64,000 bases of DNA from Emcibacter sp. (GCF_963675455.1 NZ_OY776217.1:2838001-2902000), one strand, 5' to 3'; positions 52,476 through 61,790 are shown, counted from the stretch's first letter. Notes: a model not told the origin generated them from the sequence alone. Made by a program: numbers and translations.

Positions 52476-53870
52476 ATGGCGGCTCTGACGGAATATCTCC
52501 CCCTTTTGATGTTTGTCGCACTCGGCCTGTTTCTGTTCAGCGGTTATCCCGTGGCCTTCGTTCTCGGCGGCACAGGACTTCTTTTCGGCCTGATCGGCAT
52601 GACGATGGATCTTTTCAATTTCAAGGAATTCTTCCTGATCATCTCCCGGATATATGGCGGCGTTGTGGAGAATCTGGTCCTGATTGCCGTCCCCATGTTC
52701 GTCTTTATGGGAATTATCCTGGAACGTAGCGGCATCGCCCGAGACCTCCTGCAGTCCCTCCAGATCCTGACCCGCCGTATTCCTGGCGGCCTTGCGCTTT
52801 CGGTGACGCTCCTTGGCACCATAATGGCCGCTACAACCGGCATTATCGGCGCCAGCGTGGTCATGATTACGCTGATGGCCCTGCCGGTCATGCTGGAACA
52901 GGATTATGACAAGGCTTTTGCGACGGGTACCATCGCCGCCTCGGGCACGCTGGGTATCCTTATTCCCCCCAGCATCATGCTGGTGATCATGGGAGAACTC
53001 CTGTCGACCTCAGTCGGGACACTGTTCGTAAGTGCGCTGGTTCCCGGCCTGTTGCTGGCCCTGCTGTATGTGGTTTATATCTTTATCAGAAGCTGGTTGA
53101 ACCCGGCGATTGCCCCCTCGGACACAAAAGCTCACATTACCGGGAATGAGGGTTTCAGCGAAACAGCTTTGCCGAATGATAATTCCATCACCCTGCTGCT
53201 GAAAAGAATTCTGCCGCCGTTGATACTGATATTACTGGTTCTGGGGTCCATTTTCGGCGGTTTTGCCACTCCGACAGAAGCCGCCGGAGTTGGCGCCTTT
53301 GCCGCGCTTCTCCTCGCTCTTGTCAAAAAACGCCTGAATATTTCTGTACTGGGTAGAATGTGTGAAGAAACCGCCAGTACCACAGGAATGGTCTTTGGTG
53401 TTTTTATTGGCGCGACCGCCTTTTCCTATGTTTTCCGCTCCCTCGGTGGCGATGACCTGATCATTGGCTTTATTCAGTCCATGCCGGCCGGCCCCTGGAT
53501 GATCCTGGGCGGGCTCATGCTCCTGATTTTCGTGCTCGGATTCTTCTTTGACTGGATTGAAATAACCCTGATCGTGCTGCCGGTTTTCACCCCCATCATC
53601 GGCGCTCTCGATTTCGGCCAGCATATTGCCTCTTCCGACATCGTTGTCTGGTTCGCCATTCTCACCGCGATCAACCTGCAGACCTCTTTCCTTACCCCGC
53701 CCTTCGGCTTTGCCCTTTTCTTCACCAAGGGCGCTGCGGCGGACAGTGTCAGCATCCAGGATATTTACCGCGGCGTGGTACCATTTGTCCTGCTGCAGCT
53801 TCTGGGACTGACACTGGTCATACTGTTTCCGCAAATCGCCCTTTGGCTGCCGAATATGCTGATCAAATAA
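52476..53870 (+). CDS. TRAP transporter large permease (DctM)
   Basis: 464 residues, about 12-13 helices. Signature stretches: VPMFVFMGIILERSGIARDLL, SGTLGILIPPSIMLVIMGELL, FGGFATPTEAAGVGAFAALLLAL and AINLQTSFLTPPFGFALFF. Moves solute with sodium together with DctQ and the lipoprotein binding protein. Ends at a terminator. Confidence 0.95.
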   Translation: MAALTEYLPLLMFVALGLFLFSGYPVAFVLGGTGLLFGLIGMTMDLFNFKEFFLIISRIYGGVVENLVLIAVPMFVFMGIILERSGIARDLLQSLQILTRRIPGGLALSVTLLGTIMAATTGIIGASVVMITLMALPVMLEQDYDKAFATGTIAASGTLGILIPPSIMLVIMGELLSTSVGTLFVSALVPGLLLALLYVVYIFIRSWLNPAIAPSDTKAHITGNEGFSETALPNDNSITLLLKRILPPLILILLVLGSIFGGFATPTEAAGVGAFAALLLALVKKRLNISVLGRMCEETASTTGMVFGVFIGATAFSYVFRSLGGDDLIIGFIQSMPAGPWMILGGLMLLIFVLGFFFDWIEITLIVLPVFTPIIGALDFGQHIASSDIVVWFAILTAINLQTSFLTPPFGFALFFTKGAAADSVSIQDIYRGVVPFVLLQLLGLTLVILFPQIALWLPNMLIK

Positions 53871-53895
53871 AAAGCCGCCCAAAAAAGGCGGCTTT
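53871..53895. terminator. Terminator between dctM and the DUF2336 gene
   Basis: AAAGCCGCC / GGCGGCTTT, 7-nt loop of C and A, directly after the dctM stop. Flanking A/T tracts are short, but it separates convergent genes. Confidence 0.72.
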
Positions 53896-53919
53896 CAGAT
53901 ACTGTATGGGAAAATATAT

Positions 53920-55038
53920 TTATGCGGCTGCAGTGCCGCCGGCCGAACCCATTTTTGTAATGAAATAGTCCAGGTTCTCTGGATCCACATCATTTTCACA
54001 ATAGGTCAGAACCCTCTCGAGCATGCGGCTGCGGAAACGTTCACGGTCCTCGCCTGCACTCACGGACATATCTTCTGCCACATCAAGGGCGGCTTTTGCC
54101 AGCGGCAGAAGTTCCGGGGACAGGTTTGCCTGCCTGAAAATGGCGGAAATTCCAAGATCACCGCGGTCGTGAATAAGTTTGTAGGCGTTGCTGACCGGAA
54201 TATTGCAGAGTTTGGCTACTGCTGCTTCGAAGAACACCAGGTCCCCCATGCACAGGGCCCGCAAGATAAGTGTCGGTGTCAGGCGGCCGTGGCTGTGCAA
54301 TTGCTCCACAAGCTGGCGCACATCCATGACGTCGGCGCCGCCATCCAGCAGACTGACCGTCGCCCTTTCACGGGCGCTCAGGAACAGGTCCATTGCCATA
54401 TCCGGTGACATTTCGTGATGGGTTACCAGATGATCCCTGACTTTCTCGGACACCAGGCTGACCAGACGTTCCGCCACCTTGATCGGCAGTTGGTCCCGTT
54501 TGGCAAGCGGTGCATTGACTTTTTCGCTTTCACCGAATTTGTCCAGAACCTTGCCCATTGTACCTTCTGAGAGTTCGGCGCTTTCATTGGAAACAAGAGT
54601 TGCGACCACATCTTCGTCCAAGCTTGTCTCGACAATAGCCTCGGCCACTTCAGAGGACAGATTTTCACGTCGTGCAACTGCCATCTGGCTTTCTGAGCCA
54701 CTGTTAGCAATGATTTCCTTCAGGTCTTCATCGGTCAGGACTTCGGAAAACTCCAGAATCGGCAGCGAGACTTCCGTGACATCATTTGCCAGGGTAAGTG
54801 CCACATCATGGGGAATTTCCGGATTATCCATTAGACTAGCAGAAAGCGCCACCCGAACGCGAACTTCCGCGTCTTTCACCATGAGTTTGAAAATATCTTC
54901 GGCAATCTTCTTTTCTTCCGGAGACAGTGATGCTCCGGAGAAATGCTTGCCAACCTTTTCCGCTGCTACAGCACGGTTTTCAGGAGACGGGTCCTGCAGG
55001 AGCTTTAAAACGTCGGATTGACTGAGAGTGTTCGTCAT
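53920..55038 (-). CDS. DUF2336 family protein
   Basis: 372 residues, all-helical HEAT-like repeats: PSPENRAVAAEKVGKHFS, DAEVRVRVALSASLMDNPEIPHDVALTLANDV, then repeats to residue 230. The C-terminal part (LTPTLILRALCMGDLVFFEAAVAKLCNIPVSNAYKLIHDRG) is typical of DUF2336, found almost only in Alphaproteobacteria. Function unknown; cytoplasmic. Alone on the minus strand. Confidence 0.88.
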   Translation of the reverse strand: MTNTLSQSDVLKLLQDPSPENRAVAAEKVGKHFSGASLSPEEKKIAEDIFKLMVKDAEVRVRVALSASLMDNPEIPHDVALTLANDVTEVSLPILEFSEVLTDEDLKEIIANSGSESQMAVARRENLSSEVAEAIVETSLDEDVVATLVSNESAELSEGTMGKVLDKFGESEKVNAPLAKRDQLPIKVAERLVSLVSEKVRDHLVTHHEMSPDMAMDLFLSARERATVSLLDGGADVMDVRQLVEQLHSHGRLTPTLILRALCMGDLVFFEAAVAKLCNIPVSNAYKLIHDRGDLGISAIFRQANLSPELLPLAKAALDVAEDMSVSAGEDRERFRSRMLERVLTYCENDVDPENLDYFITKMGSAGGTAAA

Positions 55039-55242
55039 TAAAACCTATGCCTTTATCTCTTTGGTATTACTGTTCCCGTATTGAACCGGCAGCCATCGTC
55101 CGGGTTCCAGCTCTCCAGGCCCAATAATCCCTTTATTTCTGAACAACACGGTGTCATTTTCAACAAAAGTAGTTAAACTCGCGTTAATATGCGTTATAAC
55201 TTCGAAAAAATTAAAACCAAAAACCGTTTTCAGGGGATGAAA

Positions 55243-56793
55243 ATGAAGAAAACAAATAAAAATATAGTTACTGCACTACTTATACTCTTGTCGGGAATGT
55301 TTGCATCTTCAGCCCATGCTGTTGCCCTGGACACGGACAAAATCGATCAGGCGATCAATGGCGCCGTTGCCCCCTTCACAGACAGATTTTCGGCCTTCAT
55401 TTTCTATCCCATAACCATTGCCGGGCAGGATCTGCCCTGGATTGTTATCTGGCTGGCAACCGCGGCTGTCGGATTTACCCTTTATTTCTGGTTTATCAAT
55501 TTCAGGGGATTTGGCCTTGCCCTGCGCATTGTACGCGGCGACTATACAAAGAAGTCGGATGCCGGTGAAGTCAGCCATTTCCAAGCCCTGACCGCAGCGC
55601 TTTCCGGCACAGTCGGCCTTGGAAATATTGCCGGGGTCGGCGTCGCCATCAGCCTGGGTGGACCGGGTGCCACATTCTGGATGATCGTGGTTGGCTTGTT
55701 TGGCATGACATCAAAGTTTGCTGAATGTACCCTTGGGGTAAAATATCGTGAAATTGATGAAAACGGCGTCGTTTCCGGTGGTCCCATGTATTATCTCAAG
55801 AAGGGCCTGGCTGAAAAGGGCTTCCCAAAAATTGGCCTGTTTCTGGCCGGTATTTTTGCCATTTGCTGCATTCTGGGCTCCTTCGGTGCAGGAAATATTT
55901 TTCAGATCAGCAATTCCCTTTCAATCATTAAACATGTCACCGGCGGTGAAAACAGCTTCCTCCACAATAATGGCTGGATCTACGGCGTTACCGTGTCCAT
56001 TTTCGTGGGTGTGGTTATTATCGGCGGCATCAAATCCATCGCCTCGGTTACCTCCAAGCTTGTCCCCTTCATGTGCGGAATTTATATGCTTGCGGCTTTC
56101 GGTGTTTTGTTCAGCTTGTTTGACCAGATCCCGGCCGCTTTTGCCGCCATTATTGAAGGCGCCTTTGCACCTGAGGCAAGCATCGGCGGTGTTATTGCCG
56201 TTATGATCCAGGGGATGAGACGGGCCACCTTCTCCAACGAAGCAGGCATCGGCTCTGCCGCGATTGCCCACTCTGCCGTAAAAACCGACGAACCGGTAAC
56301 CGAGGGCCTGGTTGCCCTGCTTGAACCCTTTATCGACACTGTTGTCGTCTGCACAACCACAGCCCTGGTCATCATCATCACCGGCGCCTATCTGACCGGA
56401 GATTCGACCGGGATCGTGCTGACCTCAAATGCCTTTACAACGGTCTATCCGTCCTTCGACATGGCACTGGCGGTCATCGCCTTTCTTTTTGCCATTTCCA
56501 CAACCATCACCTGGGCCTACTATGGGCAGAAATCATGGGAATTTTTGTTCGGTGGCGGAAAAGCTATCGGCACCGCCTACAAGCTTCTGTTTTGCGCCGT
56601 TGCCATCATCGGATCCACAATGCCGCTTGGAAAAATTGTAGATTTCGGAGATGCTGCGCTCTTTTCAATGGCAATTCCAAATATTATCGGTGTTGTCATC
56701 CTGGCACCTGTTGTAAAACGGGAGATCAATTCCTATCTGGAACGTATAAGAAGTGGAGAAATCGCGCCGGTCACTGCCGAAGAAAAAGCCTGA
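55243..56793 (+). CDS. Alanine/glycine:cation symporter (AGCS family)
   Basis: 516 residues. Signal-like first helix (ALLILLSGMFASSAHA), then ten or more helices. Family motifs: GEVSHFQALTAALSGTVGLGNIAGVGVAISLGGPGATFWM and TFSNEAGIGSAAIAHSA. Imports alanine or glycine with Na+ or H+. The start at 55243 fits AGGGG at 6-nt spacing; in-frame ATGs at 55189 and 55237 are alternatives. Followed closely by a cytochrome c gene. Confidence 0.93.
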   Translation: MKKTNKNIVTALLILLSGMFASSAHAVALDTDKIDQAINGAVAPFTDRFSAFIFYPITIAGQDLPWIVIWLATAAVGFTLYFWFINFRGFGLALRIVRGDYTKKSDAGEVSHFQALTAALSGTVGLGNIAGVGVAISLGGPGATFWMIVVGLFGMTSKFAECTLGVKYREIDENGVVSGGPMYYLKKGLAEKGFPKIGLFLAGIFAICCILGSFGAGNIFQISNSLSIIKHVTGGENSFLHNNGWIYGVTVSIFVGVVIIGGIKSIASVTSKLVPFMCGIYMLAAFGVLFSLFDQIPAAFAAIIEGAFAPEASIGGVIAVMIQGMRRATFSNEAGIGSAAIAHSAVKTDEPVTEGLVALLEPFIDTVVVCTTTALVIIITGAYLTGDSTGIVLTSNAFTTVYPSFDMALAVIAFLFAISTTITWAYYGQKSWEFLFGGGKAIGTAYKLLFCAVAIIGSTMPLGKIVDFGDAALFSMAIPNIIGVVILAPVVKREINSYLERIRSGEIAPVTAEEKA

Positions 56794-56842
56794 GGTAACT
56801 GATATCCGGCCTTTAAATCTGAAAACTCAAAAGGACTATAAA

Positions 56843-57226
56843 ATGAACTTGCTTTTGAAAATGGCACTCGCGTCCGTCATTGGTATGGTGGCGGCGACTA
56901 CAGCCAGCGCTGAGGGAGACGCTACTCTCGGCCAGAAAACCTTCAAGAAAAAATGTGCCGCCTGTCACACTGTCGATAAGGGCGGCAAGAAGAAGGTTGG
57001 CCCAAACCTTTATGCTATTGTCGGTCGCGAAGCTGCCAAATTTGAAGGGTTTAAATATTCTGATGCAATGGTCTCTTCCGGACTGACATGGGATGAAACC
57101 ACTCTGGATCATTATCTTACACAGCCCAAGGCGCTGGTCCCCAAGACCAAGATGATTTTCGCCGGTCTTAAAAAAGAGCAGGACCGGGAAGATCTTATTG
57201 CCTATCTGAAAACTCTGGCAGACTGA
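56843..57226 (+). CDS. Soluble c-type cytochrome (cytochrome c2/c552 type)
   Basis: 127 residues. Signal peptide ending VAATTASA; haem site CAACH; the axial methionine is likely in VPKTKMIFAGLKK, and GPNLYAIVGREAAKFEGFKYSDAM is the class I mid-region. Periplasmic electron carrier. Start at 56843 (AAGGACT upstream), not at earlier in-frame ATGs, since the signal peptide begins there. Followed by a terminator. Confidence 0.93.
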   Translation: MNLLLKMALASVIGMVAATTASAEGDATLGQKTFKKKCAACHTVDKGGKKKVGPNLYAIVGREAAKFEGFKYSDAMVSSGLTWDETTLDHYLTQPKALVPKTKMIFAGLKKEQDREDLIAYLKTLAD

Positions 57227-57242
57227 CCGCAGAACAACCGGG

Positions 57243-57285
57243 AAATGGGTGCTTTTTATTTAATTATATGAAGCGCCCATTTTTT
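57243..57285 (+). terminator. Terminator of the cytochrome c gene
   Basis: AAATGGG-x-GCTT / AAGC-x-CCCATTT with a 16-nt AT-rich loop, followed by a T6 run. Confidence 0.75.
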
Positions 57286-57363
57286 GACATTTTGGCACAC
57301 CAGAATGCATTTAACATTACATATGATACGCTGATAACATACTGACTTTTAGGGCTCTAAATT

Positions 57364-58122
57364 ATGAAGAACGCTTCAAAAGCCGTCGCACAAAAGAATA
57401 TAATCACACGCCGGATGGCAATTTTTGCCTTTTCCAGCCTGCTGTTGATCGGCGCATTCTTTTATGCGCAATCACTTTTCGCCGCACCTGAAGCCGAAAC
57501 AACCCCAAACCAGAGCGAGGAAGAACAAGCCAAAGGCAAGGCATTTGTCGAGGCTACCTCCCAACGCGCACTGGATGTTCTGAAACGGAAAGAAACACTT
57601 TCAGAGCCTGAGATTGAGGATGAATTCCGCGTAATCCTGACTGACGCATTTGCCATCGACTATATCGGAAAACTGGTACTGGGCAGGCACCGGAAAAAAG
57701 CGACAAAAGAAGAACTGAAAACCTATAACGACCTGTTTCCAGACTTCCTGATCAAGGTTTATGCTTCCCGGCTGACCAAGCTTGACACCACCCAGATCGA
57801 TATCGGCCGGGTCATCCCGCACGGCAAGAAGGATATGTTCGTGCGCAGCAAGGTGCTCGGGGAAAACAACGAAACTTTTGATGTTGACTGGCGGATCCGT
57901 CCCTTCAACGATGCAGGCTATCAGATTATCGACGTAAAAATCGAGGGGATCAGCATGGCCCGCACCCAGAGGGACGATTTTACATCACGGGTCAGCGAGA
58001 GCCAGATGTCCGGCCTCAATCAATATATGAAGAATATTATTGACGGCGTTGAGGAAGCCGAGCCCATTGATATCAAGAAAGACGGCGAGACGGCAGATTC
58101 TGACATAGAAAATAACAGCTAA
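57364..58122 (+). CDS. MlaC/Ttg2-family phospholipid-binding protein
   Basis: 252 residues. N-terminal signal (RRMAIFAFSSLLLIGAFFYAQSLFA). MlaC fold: FRVILTDAFAIDYIGKLVLGRHRKKATKEELKTYNDLFPDFLIKVYASRL, then DVDWRIRPFNDAGYQIIDVKIEGISMARTQRDDF. Shuttles phospholipids across the periplasm in the Mla system, though the other mla genes are not here. Acidic C-terminal tail (GVEEAEPIDIKKDGETADSD) beyond the usual domain. Confidence 0.85.
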   Translation: MKNASKAVAQKNIITRRMAIFAFSSLLLIGAFFYAQSLFAAPEAETTPNQSEEEQAKGKAFVEATSQRALDVLKRKETLSEPEIEDEFRVILTDAFAIDYIGKLVLGRHRKKATKEELKTYNDLFPDFLIKVYASRLTKLDTTQIDIGRVIPHGKKDMFVRSKVLGENNETFDVDWRIRPFNDAGYQIIDVKIEGISMARTQRDDFTSRVSESQMSGLNQYMKNIIDGVEEAEPIDIKKDGETADSDIENNS

Positions 58123-58142
58123 TCGCCGCTTTTCTGCAGAAT

Positions 58143-58682
58143 CTAGACCTTGTGATCATGGCAGGTCAGCTGAAGCTGGCCTGCCGTATTGTTTATGGCC
58201 GATATACAGGCTTCCGCCCGGTCGGGATCTACAGATATTGCAAAGGTTGTGTGATAAACCATTTTCCCGTCGTCTCCCATCCGGCGTGTGGAATGCATAC
58301 GCACCACATTGGCATCATAGTCAATAAAGGCTTCCGCCAGCCGGGCAATAAGGCCGGGCTGGTCACCGCCGCCCACTTCAATAATATGTGTCACGTTTGA
58401 CGTGCTGTCCTGATCGACGGGAAAACGAAAATCTGTAACCAGACAGTCCGCGTTGGCCAGACATTCAAGGGACTGAAGTTCGCTTTGCAGAAAGCGGCTT
58501 GAAACCTCACCGGGCAGTTCGGCAACACAGGAAAATTCACACCCCTTCCCCAGCACGGCGAAGGAGGTATCCGCCAGATTAACACCCAGATCGAAAAGAC
58601 GTCCGGTCACTGCTGCAACAAGACCAACCTGATCTGGACTGACGATAGAGATGAGAACTGTATGGTTTGCTGAATTTGGCAT
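58143..58682 (-). CDS. Two-ACT-domain regulator (GcvR-like)
   Basis: 179 residues, two ACT domains: HTVLISIVSPDQVGLVAAVTGRLFDLGVNLADTSFAVLGKG and HIIEVGGGDQPGLIARLAEAFIDYDANVVRMHSTRR. Same layout as GcvR, which responds to glycine and controls the glycine cleavage genes; binding partner not shown. Start at ATG 58682, because the conserved domain begins right after; a GTG 16 codons upstream is less likely. The 3' end is convergent with the MlaC gene. Confidence 0.85.
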   Translation of the reverse strand: MPNSANHTVLISIVSPDQVGLVAAVTGRLFDLGVNLADTSFAVLGKGCEFSCVAELPGEVSSRFLQSELQSLECLANADCLVTDFRFPVDQDSTSNVTHIIEVGGGDQPGLIARLAEAFIDYDANVVRMHSTRRMGDDGKMVYHTTFAISVDPDRAEACISAINNTAGQLQLTCHDHKV

Positions 58683-58762
58683 GTTGCGCTTTGTCCCGAA
58701 TGGCGATATTACAATATTTTCGTTATTCACAGAAAAATAACCGATTAATTGCTATTCTGCCA

Positions 58763-58793
58763 ACAATGATTTCCGGATCATTGTATACCGGAA
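58763..58793 (+). promoter_or_regulatory. Mutually exclusive hairpins upstream of the DUF4170 gene
   Basis: Hairpin A: ACAATGAT (58763-58770) with ATCATTGT (58777-58784), loop TTCCGG. Hairpin B: that loop TTCCGG (58771-58776) with CCGGAA (58788-58793). Only one can form at a time. It lies 32-62 bp before the start codon; no T-run follows. Possibly a leader switch or simply overlapping protein-binding palindromes. Confidence 0.4.
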
Positions 58794-58824
58794 CAGGCTT
58801 CTTCCAATTGCAACAGGTAATATT

Positions 58825-59046
58825 ATGTCAGAACAACTCTTACATCTCGTCTTCGGTGGCAAAGTTAAAGATCCACGCGGTCTGGAATTTGAAGACACGG
58901 ACGAACTGGATATTGTCGGAATTTTCCCCAATTACAAACAGGCGAAAGACGCATGGAAGGGCGCCAGTCAGGCAAATGTCGATGACGCCCTTACAAAATA
59001 TGTAGTGGTCCACCTCCACAAACTGCTTGAGCCGGAGAGCGAATAA
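58825..59046 (+). CDS. DUF4170 family small protein
   Basis: 73 residues (MSEQLLHLVFGGKVKDPRGL to PESE). The LVFGGKVKDP and IVGIFPNYKQAKDAWKGASQANVDDA segments match the alphaproteobacterial DUF4170 family. Small soluble protein; function unknown. Start preceded by AACAGGTAAT. Confidence 0.85.
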   Translation: MSEQLLHLVFGGKVKDPRGLEFEDTDELDIVGIFPNYKQAKDAWKGASQANVDDALTKYVVVHLHKLLEPESE

Positions 59047-59061
59047 ACGGATCAGCCCGGA

Positions 59062-59247
59062 TCAGTTGAAATATAGGTCTATTTCCTGGTCCAGGCTGTC
59101 TTTTCCGGCCACATAGACTCCCAGACGTCCCTTCAGTATCTCCCGGGCCTCTTCCTTGTCCCTGGGGCGAATATGTTTCAACAGCACCCGCGCAATCCGA
59201 CGGGCTGTTTCCGGATCATGAATGAGTTCAGGAACGATTGATTCCAT
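59062..59247 (-). CDS. Small uncharacterised protein, 61 residues
   Basis: A short charged helical protein (MESIVPELIHDPETARRIAR to SLDQEIDLYFN). A strong ribosome site GGGAGG lies 9 nt before the ATG, supporting translation. No family recognised. It is divergent from the PadR gene and convergent with the DUF4170 gene. Confidence 0.6.
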   Translation of the reverse strand: MESIVPELIHDPETARRIARVLLKHIRPRDKEEAREILKGRLGVYVAGKDSLDQEIDLYFN

Positions 59248-59322
59248 CAGCTTTAACCTCCCAATGAATTTTGACGAGGTTTGTTGTATACTCCCCGACT
59301 ATGACCCAAAAATTGACTAAAT

Positions 59323-59342
59323 ATGACATTCGAATGACATTC
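59323..59342. promoter_or_regulatory. Direct repeat upstream of padR, possible operator
   Basis: ATGACATTC occurs twice with 11-bp spacing (59323-59331 and 59334-59342), one helical turn apart, in the gap between the divergent 61-residue gene and padR. A PadR autoregulatory site is a plausible but untested reading. Confidence 0.35.
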
Positions 59343-59391
59343 AAAGCCGTTCTGCAAAGTAGGCATGAATGCACCCAAGGCAGGTATCCAG

Positions 59392-59955
59392 ATGAGCAAT
59401 AACCGAAAAAGCCGCACCGTTTATGCCATACTCGGATTCCTGTGCAGCAAGCCCCGTTCGGGCTATGACATCAAAAAAGCCATCGAGAAAAGTGTCGGTT
59501 TTTTCTGGAGTGAAAGCTATGGGCAGATTTATCCCATTCTTAAAAAGCTGGTGGAAGACGGTCTGGCCGAAAAACTTCAGGATGAACTCCCTTCCAGCCG
59601 CAAGCGACAACGCTATGCCATTACCGACAAAGGCCGGAAACAACTGGCTCACTGGATTGAGCAGGACGCTGACTATCGAGGTTTTCGTAACGAGCTGTTG
59701 CTGAAACTATTTTTCGGCACGACGGTCGATACAGAAGTAAGTATCCGGCATTTGCGGGATTTTATTGTTCATGAAAAGAAACGCCTGGAGATGTTTGAGG
59801 GGTTCCATGCAACGCTCCCCGGGAATAAGGAACAGATGACGCCGAATATCGTCTTTCTGACCGCTACCCTCAACTATGGGCTTTCCGGAACCCAGCATAA
59901 TATCAAATGGGCAGAGGAAACCATCGGGATGCTGGAAGAACTGGACAAACAGTAA
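59392..59955 (+). CDS. PadR family transcriptional regulator
   Basis: 187 residues. N-terminal winged helix (TVYAILGFLCSKPRSGYDIKKAIEKSVGFFWSESYGQIYPILKKLVEDGLAE), wing with SSRKRQRYAITDKGRKQL, and a C-terminal dimerisation helix region. Start at ATG 59392 with AAGGCAGG upstream; an in-frame ATG at 59365 adds 9 residues. The downstream flavin oxidoreductase (79 nt away) may be a target. Confidence 0.9.
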   Translation: MSNNRKSRTVYAILGFLCSKPRSGYDIKKAIEKSVGFFWSESYGQIYPILKKLVEDGLAEKLQDELPSSRKRQRYAITDKGRKQLAHWIEQDADYRGFRNELLLKLFFGTTVDTEVSIRHLRDFIVHEKKRLEMFEGFHATLPGNKEQMTPNIVFLTATLNYGLSGTQHNIKWAEETIGMLEELDKQ

Positions 59956-60034
59956 TCTTTCACCTTGTGTCTGGCCAGCCGATAAGCTATTTTTGCCAAT
60001 AATGTATCTGCAAGATATATCGAGGAGAAAATCT

Positions 60035-61003
60035 ATGTCCATGCCAGACCTTCTTGCCAATAAGCTCAGCCTGCCCGTCGTCTGCTCCCCGATGTTTATC
60101 ATCTCCAACCCCGACCTTGTCATCGAGCAATGCAAGGCCGGACTAGTCGGCTCCTTCCCCGCCCTCAATGCGCGGCCAGCCCTTGTGCTTGATGAATGGC
60201 TGACCAGAATTAAATCCGAACTGGCCGACTATCAAACTGCCAATCCCGGGAAAAAGGTTGCCCCCTTTGCCGTAAACCAGATTGTCCATCAGTCCAATGA
60301 CCGGCTGGAACATGACCTCCGCCTGTGTGTTAAACATGAAGTGCCAATCATTATCACCAGCCTGATGGCGCCGGACCAGATCGTCCGCCCGGTTCATGAT
60401 TATGGTGGCCTGGTGTTTCATGATGTCATTAATTTACGCCATGCCCGCAAGGCGGCGAAGGCGGGCGTAGACGGACTGATCCTGGTCTGTACAGGGGCTG
60501 GCGGACATGCCGGATCACTCAACCCCTTTGCCCTGGTTCAGGAAGTGCGTGAATTCTTTGACGGCACCATCCTTCTGGCGGGATCCATCAGCACAGGTCG
60601 TTCCGTTCTGGCGGCCCAGGCCATAGGAGCTGACCTTGCCTATATGGGAACCCGCTTTATTGCGACAGAAGAAGCAAATGCGGATCCGGCCTATAAACAG
60701 ATGCTGATAGATCATGCAGCGAGTGACATCGTCTATTCCTCGCTATTCACCGGTGTACATGGCAATTACCTGAAGCCGAGCATTGCGCGGGCCGGCATGG
60801 ACCCGGACAACCTGCCGGAAGCAGACAAGTCGCAGATGAATTTTGCCAGCACCGATGCAAAGGCCTGGCGGGATATCTGGGGGGCCGGTCAGGGGTTGGG
60901 GAGCATCAAGGACGCCCCCCGTACGGCAGAACTTGTCCAGAGGCTGATCAGTGAATATGCCGACGCCAGGGCTGACCTGATAAAAGCCTCAGATTACCTG
61001 TAG
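60035..61003 (+). CDS. NAD(P)H-dependent flavin oxidoreductase / nitronate monooxygenase
   Basis: 322 residues, FMN-binding TIM barrel: LSLPVVCSPMFIISNPDLVIEQCKAGLVGSFPALNAR, then VDGLILVCTGAGGHAGSLNPFALVQEV and GADLAYMGTRFIATEEANADPAYKQML. Strong ribosome site CGAGGAG. The GGHAG and GTRF segments bind FMN phosphate. Family members oxidise nitronates or reduce enoyl substrates. Its last 15 nt overlap the convergent phoH. Confidence 0.88.
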   Translation: MSMPDLLANKLSLPVVCSPMFIISNPDLVIEQCKAGLVGSFPALNARPALVLDEWLTRIKSELADYQTANPGKKVAPFAVNQIVHQSNDRLEHDLRLCVKHEVPIIITSLMAPDQIVRPVHDYGGLVFHDVINLRHARKAAKAGVDGLILVCTGAGGHAGSLNPFALVQEVREFFDGTILLAGSISTGRSVLAAQAIGADLAYMGTRFIATEEANADPAYKQMLIDHAASDIVYSSLFTGVHGNYLKPSIARAGMDPDNLPEADKSQMNFASTDAKAWRDIWGAGQGLGSIKDAPRTAELVQRLISEYADARADLIKASDYL

Positions 61004-61741
61004 CATCGCCGCGACCAACGGATGCCGAACGATATCCCTGTCGGCGAGTCTGATGACAGAAACGTCATCCAGAGTGGACAGTCTTTCGGAAATATCGGCA
61101 AGACCGGACAGGCCATCAAGCAGATCGGTCTGGGCCGGGTCTCCCGTCATGACCATAGTAGACTGCCACCCAAGACGGGTCAGCAGCATCTTGATCTGGC
61201 CGTAGGTGCAGTTCTGCGCCTCATCCACAACGATAAAGGCATTATTCAGGGTACGGCCGCGCATGTAAGCAACCGGCGCAATTTCGATCGTGCCGTCATG
61301 CAGGTATTTCTTGAGATTTTTCAGCCCCATCCTGTCCGCCAGGGCGTCATACAGGGGTCTGAGGTAGGGCGCCAGCTTCTCATCGACTGCACCGGGCAGA
61401 TAGCCGAGGTTTTCCCCGGCTTCCACGGCCGGCCGGCAAAGCATGATTTTTGAGACTTCCCCCGCATCAAGGGCTTCCACAGCCTTGGCAACGGCAATAT
61501 AGGTTTTCCCAGTGCCGGCAGGCCCCACCGACAATATGACGTTATGGTCCTCGATTGCCTTGATCAGTTGAGCCTGGTTGTCGCTCTGGGGCTTGATTTT
61601 CCTAATATATTTCCTCTCCCTCTTTGCATCTTCTGTACCAAGGGGGTCCCACCCGCCGTCACGATAAAGCGGTCGAATATTCGAACTGTGAATATTCTGG
61701 TTTTCAGCAGTGTTGTGCACGCGTCTGGTTCTTTTACCCAT
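60989..61741 (-). CDS. PhoH family ATPase
   Basis: 250 residues. Walker A GPAGTGKTYIAVAKAVEAL, Walker B FIVVDEAQN, and CRPAVEAGENLGYLPGAVDEKLAPYLRPLYDAL are hallmark PhoH. Likely RNA-related ATPase. I start at ATG 61741, with GGAG 7 nt upstream; the in-frame TTG at 61753 overlaps that site. The N-terminal region (HNTAENQNIHSSNIRPLYRD) is poorly conserved. A structured leader or small RNA lies immediately upstream. Confidence 0.92.
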   Translation of the reverse strand: MGKRTRRVHNTAENQNIHSSNIRPLYRDGGWDPLGTEDAKRERKYIRKIKPQSDNQAQLIKAIEDHNVILSVGPAGTGKTYIAVAKAVEALDAGEVSKIMLCRPAVEAGENLGYLPGAVDEKLAPYLRPLYDALADRMGLKNLKKYLHDGTIEIAPVAYMRGRTLNNAFIVVDEAQNCTYGQIKMLLTRLGWQSTMVMTGDPAQTDLLDGLSGLADISERLSTLDDVSVIRLADRDIVRHPLVAAMLQVI

Positions 61742-61790
61742 TACAGTCTCCAATTTTAAGGTGGATAGGAAATACGCTCATCAGAACAAC

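Noticed and set aside
57284..57340. TTGACA followed by AT-rich DNA before the MlaC gene as a sigma-70 promoter
   Set aside because: No acceptable -10 at 16-18 bp spacing; the TTGACA overlaps the cytochrome terminator tract.
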